In this document: piece by piece, positions 17,828-25,559 of the stretch
Position numbering within the stretch: position 1 is the stretch's first letter
How the letters are laid out: each line of letters starts with the position of its first letter
Origin: Planctomyces sp. SH-PL62
GTDB taxonomy: Bacteria; Planctomycetota; Planctomycetia; Isosphaerales; Isosphaeraceae
Direction of reading: 5' to 3'
DNA: 64,000 nt
NCBI RefSeq assembly: GCF_001610895.1
Contig: NZ_CP011273.1
Span: 5,456,001 to 5,520,000 of the forward strand
Notes under the pieces: generated by a model
Database searches by the model: none
The model's input: only the letters and a program-made list of their open reading frames with translations
Told to the model about the DNA's origin: nothing
Made by a program: the position numbers and the translations under genes

Positions 17828-19333
17828 ATGCCCCGCAGAGACTCGCGTCCCCCTCGCCACCGCTCCTCGTCGCCCGGCTCGAAGCCGCCGGGAGGGCGGC
17901 CCCGCCCCAAGACGGCCTCCGGCGACCGCCCGAAGCCCCCGGGCGGACGGCCGACCTTCAAGACCGCCCCGCGCGGTAAGACCATGCCGGTCCTCGCCGG
18001 CCTGATCGCCACCATCGCCCCCAAGGTCCTCCGCGACGTCCTGGACCGCGGCAAGCGGCTCGAATCGGCGATCGTCGACGCCCAGGGCGACGAGGCCAAG
18101 AAGAAGTCCACTCGGTCCGACCGCATGATGATCAACCGATCCCTCGCCTCGCTGGTGCGCTGGTGGGGCTGGATCGAGCCCCTCAAGCTCGTGCACGTCG
18201 AGGAGCAGCTCCTGCTGGCCTGGCTGCTCGACGCCCCCGACCTGCCGGCCGTCCCCCGGCTCTGGGCCAGCCGCTCCGGCCGCGACCCCAGCCGCCTCTT
18301 CTCCGGCGGCGACGCCCCCAACTGGACGGCCCGCGCCGAGACCCTGAAGCGGTTCGTCGCCGGCCGCACCGTCGCCGCCGACCCCTGGATGCCCTTCCCG
18401 AACTGGCTCCGCGACGAACTGCCGCTCCCCCCGGGAGAGGAGTCGGCCAAGATCCGCAAGCTCCACTTCCTCCACGCCGTCCAGGCCCCCCCCTCGCTGT
18501 GGGTCGCCGTCCGCGGCAGGCCCCCCAAGGACGTCTGGAACGAACTCCACGAGGACGGCCTCAAGCCCTGGGTCCAGCGCAAGATCGAGTCGGCCGCCCG
18601 GCTCGAGCGCGACGCCGACCTCCGCCGCCTGGAGTCGTTCCAGACCGGCTCCCTGCTCGTCGAGGACCTGGGCTCGCAAGCCGTGGCCAAGGTCTGCGAC
18701 CCCGACCCCGGCGAACGCTGGTGGGACGTGGGCGACGGCGCGGGGCTCTTCGCCCTGGGCCTGGCCGACGAGATGGCCGGCAAGGGGACCATCATCTCGA
18801 CCTTCGAGCACGAGCCGTCCCGCCTCTCCGCCGTCAAGCGGCTCCGCTCCAGCCCCTACACCAACGTGGCCGCCAAGACCTGGGACGGCCGACGCCCCCC
18901 CGGCAAGCCCGAGAGCTTCGACGGCGTCCTCGTCGCCCCCCCCAGCTCCGGGGTCGGCTCGTGGCGCCGCCACCCCGAGGTCCGCTGGATCATCAAGGCC
19001 GACCAGCTCCCCGAACTCGTCGCCCGCCAGAAGAAGCTCCTGGCCCTCGCCGCGACGGCCGTCCGCCCCGGCGGGACCCTGGTCTACACCGTCGGCACCG
19101 TGACCCTCCGCGAGACCCAGGGCCTCATCAACGAGTTCCTCGAAGAATCGCCCGACTTCCGACTCGACCCGTTCCCGCACCCGCTGGAAGACGGCGAGAC
19201 CACCGGCATGCTCCAGCTCTGGCCCCAGACCCACGACTGCGAGGCCCGCTTCATCGCCCGATTGGTCCGCACCGCCAAGCCGTCCGCCACCCCGCCGACC
19301 AGGACGACCGGGAAGAACCAGCCCCCTTCGTGA
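17828..19333 (+). CDS. RsmB/NSUN-like protein lacking the catalytic cysteines
   Basis: Resembles 16S rRNA m5C methyltransferases (Sun/RsmB), 501 residues. A basic, Pro/Arg-rich N-terminal tail (1-50) may bind RNA; a helical NusB-like segment follows (RDVLDRGKRLESAIVDA... LVRWWGWIEP), then a methyltransferase-like domain. Compared with active enzymes, motif I (normally DxCAAPGGKT) reads WDVGDGAGLFALGLA, motif IV (DAPCSGxG) reads VAPPSSGVG near residue 367, and motif VI (YSTCS) reads YTVGTVTL near 418. Both family cysteines, the nucleophile and the release residue, are therefore missing, and the protein is predicted to be inactive or repurposed. Start at 17828 with an upstream GAGG; an internal ATG at 17983 is possible. 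A tRNA gene follows. Confidence 0.78.
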   Translation: MPRRDSRPPRHRSSSPGSKPPGGRPRPKTASGDRPKPPGGRPTFKTAPRGKTMPVLAGLIATIAPKVLRDVLDRGKRLESAIVDAQGDEAKKKSTRSDRMMINRSLASLVRWWGWIEPLKLVHVEEQLLLAWLLDAPDLPAVPRLWASRSGRDPSRLFSGGDAPNWTARAETLKRFVAGRTVAADPWMPFPNWLRDELPLPPGEESAKIRKLHFLHAVQAPPSLWVAVRGRPPKDVWNELHEDGLKPWVQRKIESAARLERDADLRRLESFQTGSLLVEDLGSQAVAKVCDPDPGERWWDVGDGAGLFALGLADEMAGKGTIISTFEHEPSRLSAVKRLRSSPYTNVAAKTWDGRRPPGKPESFDGVLVAPPSSGVGSWRRHPEVRWIIKADQLPELVARQKKLLALAATAVRPGGTLVYTVGTVTLRETQGLINEFLEESPDFRLDPFPHPLEDGETTGMLQLWPQTHDCEARFIARLVRTAKPSATPPTRTTGKNQPPS

Positions 19334-19394
19334 CCTCTCGGGCTGGACGAACCGGCCCGGAGATCGTACTCTGATGAGGTCTTTGACAACTCGC

Positions 19395-19766
19395 GACCGG
19401 GTAGCTCAGTCGGTAGAGCAACGGACTTCAAGCGCGGCCTCGGCCGCGAAATAGGAGCCTCGCGCGGGAAGACGCACAACCGCGACGAGTGAATGCCGCT
19501 ATTTGCTGGAACGCCCTCAGAGCCCCTCGCACCACAACGCGGCCGGCGACGGCGATCGTGACGGTTCGAAAAGCGAGGGGATTGGGCCATCAGCAGGCAA
19601 GGCGCCGAGGGATCCTCGGCCCCAGCCTCAGAGACTAGACGCGGCACGCCTGCGATGGCGAAGAGATAGTCCAGACCATCAAGCCGACCCCCCGGGGCCG
19701 GTGGTCGGTGAAAGCCGATGAGGTAGGTTAATCCGTTGGTCGTGGGTTCGAGCCCCACCCCGGTCA
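19395..19766 (+). tRNA. tRNA-Lys(UUU) interrupted by a group I intron
   Basis: The 5' exon (19395-19428) and 3' exon (19728-19766) together form a 73-nt cloverleaf. The acceptor stem is GACCGGG/CCCGGTC (7 bp); then come the D arm GCTC...GAGC, the anticodon stem ACGGA/TCCGT, the loop CTTTTAA with anticodon TTT, the T arm GTGGG-TTCGAGC-CCCAC and discriminator A766. CCA is not encoded. The loop matches the usual tRNA-Lys(UUU) loop. The intron lies between anticodon positions 34 and 35, the same place as the well-known cyanobacterial tRNA-Leu(UAA) intron. Reading straight through without splicing would give an unusable loop. Confidence 0.93.
19429..19727 (+). ncRNA. Group I intron (IC3-like) in tRNA-Lys
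   Basis: A 299-nt insertion in the tRNA-Lys anticodon loop with group I features. The 5' exon ends in U and the intron ends in G (727). P1 can form between exon GG(A)CUU and intronic GAGCC (19455-19459), with the splice-site U pairing to G, as in the Anabaena tRNA-Leu intron. The P7 strands are AGAGACTAGACG (19630-19641) and GATAGTCC (19665-19672), nearly identical to those of the Azoarcus tRNA-Ile intron as I remember it. No homing endonuclease frame is present. Self-splicing is inferred, not tested. No tRNA group I intron in a planctomycete is known to me, but I cannot check. Confidence 0.9.
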
Positions 19767-19968
19767 CTCGCGACAGGAGCCGCCGCAAGGCGGCTCTTCG
19801 CGTTTCCCCCCCCGGGCCCGGCCGGGGTGGATGCTTCATGCTCGGTTGAGCATGGGAACGTGTCGTCATATCGGATCTCAGCGACGTTTCTCGCTTGTCG
19901 GCCATCTGGGCGGACGAGCCCGGCGCGTCGCGCGCCGGGCTTCGCGCCGGAAGGGGCCCTGGGGGAGT

Positions 19969-21387
19969 TCAGGCGAGGATGTCGTCGACGACATGGCCGG
20001 CGACGTCGGTGAGGCGGAAGTCGCGGCCGGCGTAGCGGTAGGTCAGCTTCTCGTGGTCGAGCCCGATCAGGTGGAGGATCGTGGCGTGCAGGTCGTGGAT
20101 GTGGACCTTGTTCTGGACGGCGTAGTAGCCGTAGTCGTCGGTGGCGCCGTACTGGACGCCCCCCTTCACGCCGCCGCCGGCCATCCACATGGTGAAGCCT
20201 TCGGGGTTGTGGTCGCGGCCGTCCTTCCCCTGGGCGGTCGGGGTCCTTCCGAATTCGCCCCCCCAGAGTACCAGCGTATCCTGGAGTAGCCCCCGGGCCT
20301 TGAGGTCGCGGAGCAGGGCCGCGATCGGCCGGTCGACCTCGCGGGCGTTCTGCTCGTGGCCGTTCTTGAGGTCGCCGTGCTGGTCCCACTGGACGGCGGC
20401 GTTGCTGTGGGTGGCCTGTACGAACCGGACTCCGCGCTCGGCGAAGCGGCGGGCGAGGAGGCACTGGCGGCCGAAGTTCTCGGTGACGGGGTCGTCGAGG
20501 CCGTACGCCTTGAGGGTGGCGGGCGACTCGTCGGAGATGTCCTGGATCTCCGGCATCTCGGTCTGCATCCGGAAGGCCAGCTCGAACGACTCCAGGCGGC
20601 CTTCCAGCTTGGGGTCGGGGCCGGTCTGCTCCAGTTGCTCGCGGTTGATCTCCGCGAGCAGGTCGAGCTGGGCCCGCTGCTCGGCGGCGGAGAACCGGGG
20701 GCTCTGGATGAACTTGACCCGGGCCTCCTTCGCGGGGACTCCGGCGTTGCCCAGGGGCGTGCCCTGGTAGGGGGCGGGCAGGAAGGCGGAACTCCAGTTG
20801 GAGACGCCGCCGTGGGCCAGGGTCGGGCAGATGGTGAGGAAGCCCGGCAGGTTCTGGTTCTCGGTCCCCAGGCCGTAGGTGATCCAGGAGCCCATGCTCG
20901 GCCGGACGAAGTTGTCGCTGCCGGTGTGGAGCTTGAGCAGGGCGCCGCCGTGGGCCGCGTTGGTGCCGTGCAGGGAGTTGATGATGCAGAGGTCGTCCAC
21001 GCACTGGGCGACGTTCGGGAAGAGGTCGCTGACCAGGATCCCGCTCTCGCCGTAAGGCCGGAACTTCCAGGGGGAGCCCAGCAGCATTCCGGTGGGGGCG
21101 AACTGGACCCGGGGCTTGTCGAAGGGGAGCGGCTTGCCGTCGTCGCGCTGGAGGTTCGGCTTGTAGTCGAAGGTGTCGACGTGCGAGGGGCCCCCCTTCA
21201 TGAACAGGAAGATGACCCGCTTGGCGCGGGCCGGGAAGTGGGGGGCTCGCGGCGCCAGCGGGCCGGCCGAGTCCGCCCGGGCCTTCTCGTCGGCGAACAT
21301 CGCCGCCATCGCCAGGGAGCCGAACCCCGTGGCGCACGTCTGGAGCATCCGACGGCGGGAGACGAACCGTCGCGAGTGTTGGTCCAT
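19969..21387 (-). CDS. DUF1501 domain-containing secreted protein
   Basis: A 472-residue secreted protein of the DUF1501 family, which has an alkaline-phosphatase/sulfatase-like fold and is very abundant in planctomycetes. The N-terminus SRRRMLQTCATGFGSLAM is Tat-like. Family landmarks are RVIFLFMKGGPSHVDTFD (about 57-75), PTGMLLGSPWKF, GESGILVSDLFP, AAHGGALLKLHTG, and toward the end WGGEFGRTP and the motif GRDHNPEGFTMW. It is co-directional with, and probably co-transcribed after, the DUF1549/DUF1553 cytochrome gene 21 bp upstream. These two families travel together in planctomycetes; a role in polysaccharide or sulfated-compound breakdown is suspected but unproven. Confidence 0.9.
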   Translation of the reverse strand: MDQHSRRFVSRRRMLQTCATGFGSLAMAAMFADEKARADSAGPLAPRAPHFPARAKRVIFLFMKGGPSHVDTFDYKPNLQRDDGKPLPFDKPRVQFAPTGMLLGSPWKFRPYGESGILVSDLFPNVAQCVDDLCIINSLHGTNAAHGGALLKLHTGSDNFVRPSMGSWITYGLGTENQNLPGFLTICPTLAHGGVSNWSSAFLPAPYQGTPLGNAGVPAKEARVKFIQSPRFSAAEQRAQLDLLAEINREQLEQTGPDPKLEGRLESFELAFRMQTEMPEIQDISDESPATLKAYGLDDPVTENFGRQCLLARRFAERGVRFVQATHSNAAVQWDQHGDLKNGHEQNAREVDRPIAALLRDLKARGLLQDTLVLWGGEFGRTPTAQGKDGRDHNPEGFTMWMAGGGVKGGVQYGATDDYGYYAVQNKVHIHDLHATILHLIGLDHEKLTYRYAGRDFRLTDVAGHVVDDILA

Positions 21388-21408
21388 GTCACGACCTTTC
21401 GTCCGGGA

Positions 21409-23946
21409 TTATCGGATGTACACGAACTCATTCGAGGCCAGGATCACCTGGCAGAGCGCCTGCCAGGCTTCGGGTCGGCTCGGCTCGCCCTTCGATCCGC
21501 CCGATCCGCCGGGCCCGTCGTGCGGGAGGCGTTCGAACCTGTCGAGGAACGCGAGGTCCCGCCGCGACTCGTCGGTCGTCGGGGTCCGGCCGTAAGTCCG
21601 CTGGTAGAGCCGGCGGAGCCGGTCGGCGTCGTCCGACTCGGGGCGGGCGAGGAGGTCGGCGGCCAGCTCGCGGGCCGACTGGATGACCAGGTCGCTGTTC
21701 ATCATGAAGAGGGCCTGGGGCGCCACGGTGGTGGTGGCCCGGTCGCCGTTCATGACGTTGGCGTCGGTGGAGTCGAAGAGCTGGAACATGTCGTACAGGT
21801 GGTTGCGGACGATCGGCAGGTAGAGCGAGCGGCGCCGGGTGTCGTAGCCGGTCTTGTCGCGCGACGTGTGGTCGAAGAAGTAGGCGCGATTCTCTACCTG
21901 GAGCAGCGAGCCGCCCATCGTCTCGTCGAGGGCGCCGCTGACGGCCAGCAGGGCGTCGCGGATCTCCTCGGCCTCCAGGCGGCGGACGTCCCATCGCCAG
22001 TAGAGGCGGTCTTCCGGGTCTTTCTGGAGCGCCTGCGGGTCGGCGTCGCTGCTCATCTGATAGGTCGCCGAGAGCATGATGAGCCGGTGCATCGCCTTGA
22101 TCGACCAGCGCCCATCGACGAAGCGGCGAGCCAGCCAGTCCAGCAGTTCGGGGTGGGTCGGCAGGGCGCCGTTGACGCCGAAGTTGTCGGTGGTGCTCAC
22201 CAGGCCGCGGCCGAAATGCCAGCGCCAGATGCGGTTGACCATGACCCGGGCGGTCAGGGGATGATCCGGCTCGACGAGCCATCGGGCCAGTTCCAGACGT
22301 CCGCTCTGGGTGCCGCCGAAGCTCGTCGGAGAGGCCTCGTTGAAGACCTGGGGCGCGCGACGAGGGACGACCGCTCCCAGCGCCAGGTGGCTTCCCCGGA
22401 TGTGGACGGCCACGTCGGTGGGGGTTCCTTCGGCGACCCCCATCGCCGACGGCATCACGGGCGCGGCCTTCTCCAGCGCGGCCAGGTCGGCCCGCAGCTT
22501 GACGATCCGGGCGCGGGTCTCCTCGGGGTAGAGGGGCTCGAGCTTCTCCGGGAGGGTCGCGCCTTCCGCCTTCCCGGCGCGGACCTGCTCGTCGGCGGCG
22601 GCGACCAGGCGGTCGATCTCGGCCCTGGCGGCGGCGACCTCGGCGTCGTGGGCGGCCTTGCGGGCCAGGTCGGGCTCGGTGGCGATGGTGTTCTCGTGCC
22701 AACGGGCGACGGTCGCGAAGCTCTCCATCGTCTTCGTGCTCTTGAAGACCCCGGCGAGGGCGTAATAATCGGCCGCGGTGATCGGGTCGAACTTGTGATC
22801 GTGGCAGCGTGCGCAGCCCAGGGTCAGGCCGAGGACGGCGCGGCCCAGGGTGTCGATCTGCTCATCGATGATGTCCATCTCCATCTTCGTCTTGTCGACC
22901 TCGGCCAGCACCTTCGGCCCGAGGGTGAGGAAGCCGGTGGCGATCAGCCGCTCATGCTGGACCTCGACGGGGTCGGTCTTCGGGAGCAGGTCGCCGGCCA
23001 GTTGCTCGACGATGAACTGGTCGTAAGGCTTGTCGCGGTTGAACGCGGCGACGACGTAGTCGCGATACCGCCAGGCGTTGCCGTGGGCCACGTTCTCGTC
23101 CAGGCCGTTCGAGTCGGCGTAGCGGGCGACGTCGAGCCAGTGCCGTCCCCAGCGCTCGCCGTAGTGGGGGGAGGCGAGCAGGCGTTCCACGACCCGTTCG
23201 AACGCGTCCGGGGCGTCGTCGGCCAGGAAGGCGTCGATCTCCTCGGGGGTCGGCGGCAGCCCCGTCAGGTCGAAGGTCGCGCGTCGGATCAGGGTGGGCT
23301 TGTCGGCCGGCGGCGCCGGCTTGAGGCCCTGGGCCTCCAGTTGGGCCAGGATGAACCGATCGAGGTCGTCGCCGGGCGGGGTCGACGCCGGGTCCGACGC
23401 CGAGACCGCGGGGGGCGTCGGGTCGGCGGGAGGACGGAAGGCCCAGGCCCCCTGCCCCGGATCGGTCGCGGCCTCGGGCTTCGAGGCGGTCGCCGCGATC
23501 GATTCGGGGGCGGGCGCGCCCATCTCGACCCAACGGGTCAGCACGTCGATCTGGCGATCGTCGAGCTTCCCCTTCGGGGGCATCAGGAGCGATTCGTCCT
23601 TGTAGCCGACCGCCGTGATCAGCAGGCTTTCGGCCGGGTCTCCGGGCACGACCGCCGGGCCGAGGTCGCCGCCGACCAGCCAGGCCGCCGAATCGTCGAG
23701 CCGGAGGTTCCCCTTGATCCGCTTGCCTTCCGCCGAGTGGCAGGAATAACAATGCTCGACGAGCAGCGGCCGGACGTTCTTCTCGAAGAACGCGACCCCT
23801 TCCGGGTCCGGCTGGGCGGCCTCGGCCGCACCTGCGATCATCGCCAGGGCCGCGACGACCAGACACGCGGGGAGCCCCTTCGTTCGAAGTCCCCTCGCGG
23901 CGGGCGCGCCGGGATCGTTCCAAGGACCGTTGGGCGTGATAATCAT
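21409..23946 (-). CDS. PSD1-type cytochrome c with DUF1549 and DUF1553 domains
   Basis: A secreted 845-residue multidomain protein. A hydrophobic signal (LPACLVVAALAMIAGAAEAA, about 25-44) precedes a planctomycete-type cytochrome c domain with CYSCH (Cys66, Cys69, His70) and KGKLDDRQIDVLTRW. The DUF1549 domain has FILAQLEAQGLKPAPPADK and HWLDVARYADSNG, and includes a second heme-like CxxCH motif in LGCARCHDHKFDPI. The DUF1553 domain has RLELARWLVEPDHPLTARV, VNRIWRWHFGRGLV and ATYQMSS. Start chosen at MIITPNGPW, which gives a clean signal peptide; the longer reading adds an unlikely leader. The DUF1501 gene follows 21 bp later. Confidence 0.9.
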   Translation of the reverse strand: MIITPNGPWNDPGAPAARGLRTKGLPACLVVAALAMIAGAAEAAQPDPEGVAFFEKNVRPLLVEHCYSCHSAEGKRIKGNLRLDDSAAWLVGGDLGPAVVPGDPAESLLITAVGYKDESLLMPPKGKLDDRQIDVLTRWVEMGAPAPESIAATASKPEAATDPGQGAWAFRPPADPTPPAVSASDPASTPPGDDLDRFILAQLEAQGLKPAPPADKPTLIRRATFDLTGLPPTPEEIDAFLADDAPDAFERVVERLLASPHYGERWGRHWLDVARYADSNGLDENVAHGNAWRYRDYVVAAFNRDKPYDQFIVEQLAGDLLPKTDPVEVQHERLIATGFLTLGPKVLAEVDKTKMEMDIIDEQIDTLGRAVLGLTLGCARCHDHKFDPITAADYYALAGVFKSTKTMESFATVARWHENTIATEPDLARKAAHDAEVAAARAEIDRLVAAADEQVRAGKAEGATLPEKLEPLYPEETRARIVKLRADLAALEKAAPVMPSAMGVAEGTPTDVAVHIRGSHLALGAVVPRRAPQVFNEASPTSFGGTQSGRLELARWLVEPDHPLTARVMVNRIWRWHFGRGLVSTTDNFGVNGALPTHPELLDWLARRFVDGRWSIKAMHRLIMLSATYQMSSDADPQALQKDPEDRLYWRWDVRRLEAEEIRDALLAVSGALDETMGGSLLQVENRAYFFDHTSRDKTGYDTRRRSLYLPIVRNHLYDMFQLFDSTDANVMNGDRATTTVAPQALFMMNSDLVIQSARELAADLLARPESDDADRLRRLYQRTYGRTPTTDESRRDLAFLDRFERLPHDGPGGSGGSKGEPSRPEAWQALCQVILASNEFVYIR

Positions 23947-24226
23947 GGCGATCTCATCACTTGGCGGGATGGGGCGGGTCGCTGTCCGGTGAGGATCGGG
24001 ACGAGACGGCGGGGAGGAGAAGCCGCACGCGTCCATGATCGATCATCGTCCAGGATCTCGCCCAGGTAAAGCGAAAAAACCCGGGCGTCTCTCTCCGACG
24101 ACGCCGTCCGGGCCGAACCGGGCGGGAGGAAGCCTGGAACTCCCGCCGGGCTTCTGGCTTAATCGGAAGCTCCGGGTTCATGGGAATCCGGCCCGGTGGG
24201 TCTCGCATCGTCGATGAGGGCGGTTG

Positions 24227-24790
24227 ATGTTCCTGCGTTCCAGCAACTCCGGCGGTCGGACCTCCTGGACGGTCGTGGAGAGCTATCGCGAAGGGCGATG
24301 GGCCAAGCACCGGACGATCTACAAGCTGGGGACGCACGCGACGCGCGAGGCCGCCCAGGCGATGTGGGAAGCGCTGGTCAAGCTGGACGAGATCCTGGCC
24401 GAATCGAAGATCGGGCGCGGGGGCGCGGCGGCCCGCGAGGAACTGTCCCGGAAGGTCGCCAGGGCGTTGCGGCGGGCCTCCGGCGGCGGCGCGGCGATCG
24501 ACGAGGAATGGCTCAGGGCGAGGGTCGCGGAAGCCGTCGCCGGCGGACGTCCCCGACGCCCCCGCGCGACGCCTCGCGCGGCGGCCGACGGCCTGGCCGT
24601 GCTCGGCCTGGGCGCCGGGGCCACGGTCGCCCAGGTCAAGGCCGCCTATCGTCGCAAGGCCGTCGAGATCCACCCCGACCGGGGCGGCAGCCACGAGGCG
24701 ATGGCCGCGTTGAACAACGCCTACGAGGCGGCCCTCCGCTCCCTCGGCGCCTCGCGGGGCCGGCCTCCCCGCGCGAACGAGGCCGGCTGA
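24227..24790 (+). CDS. Protein with C-terminal J domain
   Basis: A 187-residue soluble protein. The C-terminal 60 residues are a J domain: GLGAGATVAQVKAAYRRKAVEIHPDRGGSH with the essential HPD motif, then AMAALNNAYEAAL, so it should stimulate a DnaK-type Hsp70. The N-terminal part (WTVVESYREGRWAKHRTIYKLG) resembles the opening of IS1634-type transposases, a short beta unit used there for subunit or DNA contacts; this likeness is from memory. A helical middle, LVKLDEILAESKIGR, links the two. Start: ATG at 24227; a TTG immediately upstream is in frame. It is divergent from the cytochrome gene, with 280 bp between them. The client is unknown. Confidence 0.8.
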   Translation: MFLRSSNSGGRTSWTVVESYREGRWAKHRTIYKLGTHATREAAQAMWEALVKLDEILAESKIGRGGAAAREELSRKVARALRRASGGGAAIDEEWLRARVAEAVAGGRPRRPRATPRAAADGLAVLGLGAGATVAQVKAAYRRKAVEIHPDRGGSHEAMAALNNAYEAALRSLGASRGRPPRANEAG

Positions 24791-24821
24791 AAACCCCGAC
24801 GGCCTTCGAGGCCGGCGGCCG

Positions 24822-25259
24822 TCACTTCCAGACGAAATGGCCCAGGAGCAGGCCGGCGAGGAAGGCCAGCGGGACGGCCGCCAGGACGAGGAGCGACCAC
24901 GCCAGGACGACGGCCGGGGCCAGGACGACGTCGGCCGGTCGTGGGACGGAGGGGGCGGCCGGGCGGATGGGGGAGGGATCGTAACGAATCGCGGGGATGA
25001 CCGGATCGCCGGGGGCGGGGCTCGGGGAGACGATCGCGGCGAATTCGGGCTCGACGCGGATTTCCTCGGGGCTGAGGAGGTCGATTTCGGGGAGGGGCGC
25101 CGGGTCGACCGGCTCGGCTTCGGACCCGGCCCCGGGCTCGGGGACCTGAATCTCGGCGCGGCACTGGGGGCAGGTGGCGACGGCTCCCGCGCGTCGGGCC
25201 GAGGCGCCGAGCAGCTTGCCGCAGCGATAGCATCGAAACTTGATGGGCTGGTCGGACAT
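24822..25259 (-). CDS. Zinc-ribbon membrane protein
   Basis: A 145-residue protein of unknown function. The N-terminus is a zinc ribbon (Cys10, Cys13, Cys30, Cys33 in FRCYRCG...ATCPQCRAE), of a type common in planctomycetes before a Pro-rich linker. The middle is acidic/Pro-rich (residues 40-110: PAPLPEIDLLSPEEIRVEPE). One transmembrane helix, about 117-138 (LAWSLLVLAAVPLAFLAGLL), ends the protein, which finishes KFVWK-like. Start at the Met of MSDQPIKFRCYRCG, immediately before the zinc ribbon. It is convergent with the J-domain gene and divergent from the gene at 25560. It may sense or anchor something at the membrane; this is a guess. Confidence 0.75.
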   Translation of the reverse strand: MSDQPIKFRCYRCGKLLGASARRAGAVATCPQCRAEIQVPEPGAGSEAEPVDPAPLPEIDLLSPEEIRVEPEFAAIVSPSPAPGDPVIPAIRYDPSPIRPAAPSVPRPADVVLAPAVVLAWSLLVLAAVPLAFLAGLLLGHFVWK

Positions 25260-25559
25260 CGTACGCCTCGTCGCGTCGGGGCCTCGCCGGTGGGGTCCAA
25301 GCTTCGAGGGTACGCCCGAGCGGCTCGCGCCGCCAGCCCGCGTTTCGACCGAACGCACGGGCCGTCGGGGCGCAAGGTCGAATATCGGAGCCCCGCGGAG
25401 CGTCCGTCTATCACCGACAACCGCGACGTCTCTCAAGACCGGAGGAACCCGCCGCATCCTGAGGGGACGCCGGGCGGCGGCGTCGGCTATGCTAGAGGAT
25501 TGCGGGGGTGCCGAAGGGCTTCGGCGGGGATCGGGACGAGCTCAGGGAGGCGGCCATTG

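Noticed and set aside
19426-19432. Reading the tRNA anticodon loop without splicing as CTTCAAG (anticodon TCA, Sec or suppressor)
   Set aside because: The 3' half of the anticodon stem (TCCGT) occurs only after the 299-nt insertion, so the contiguous reading cannot form a tRNA; group I intron motifs explain the gap.
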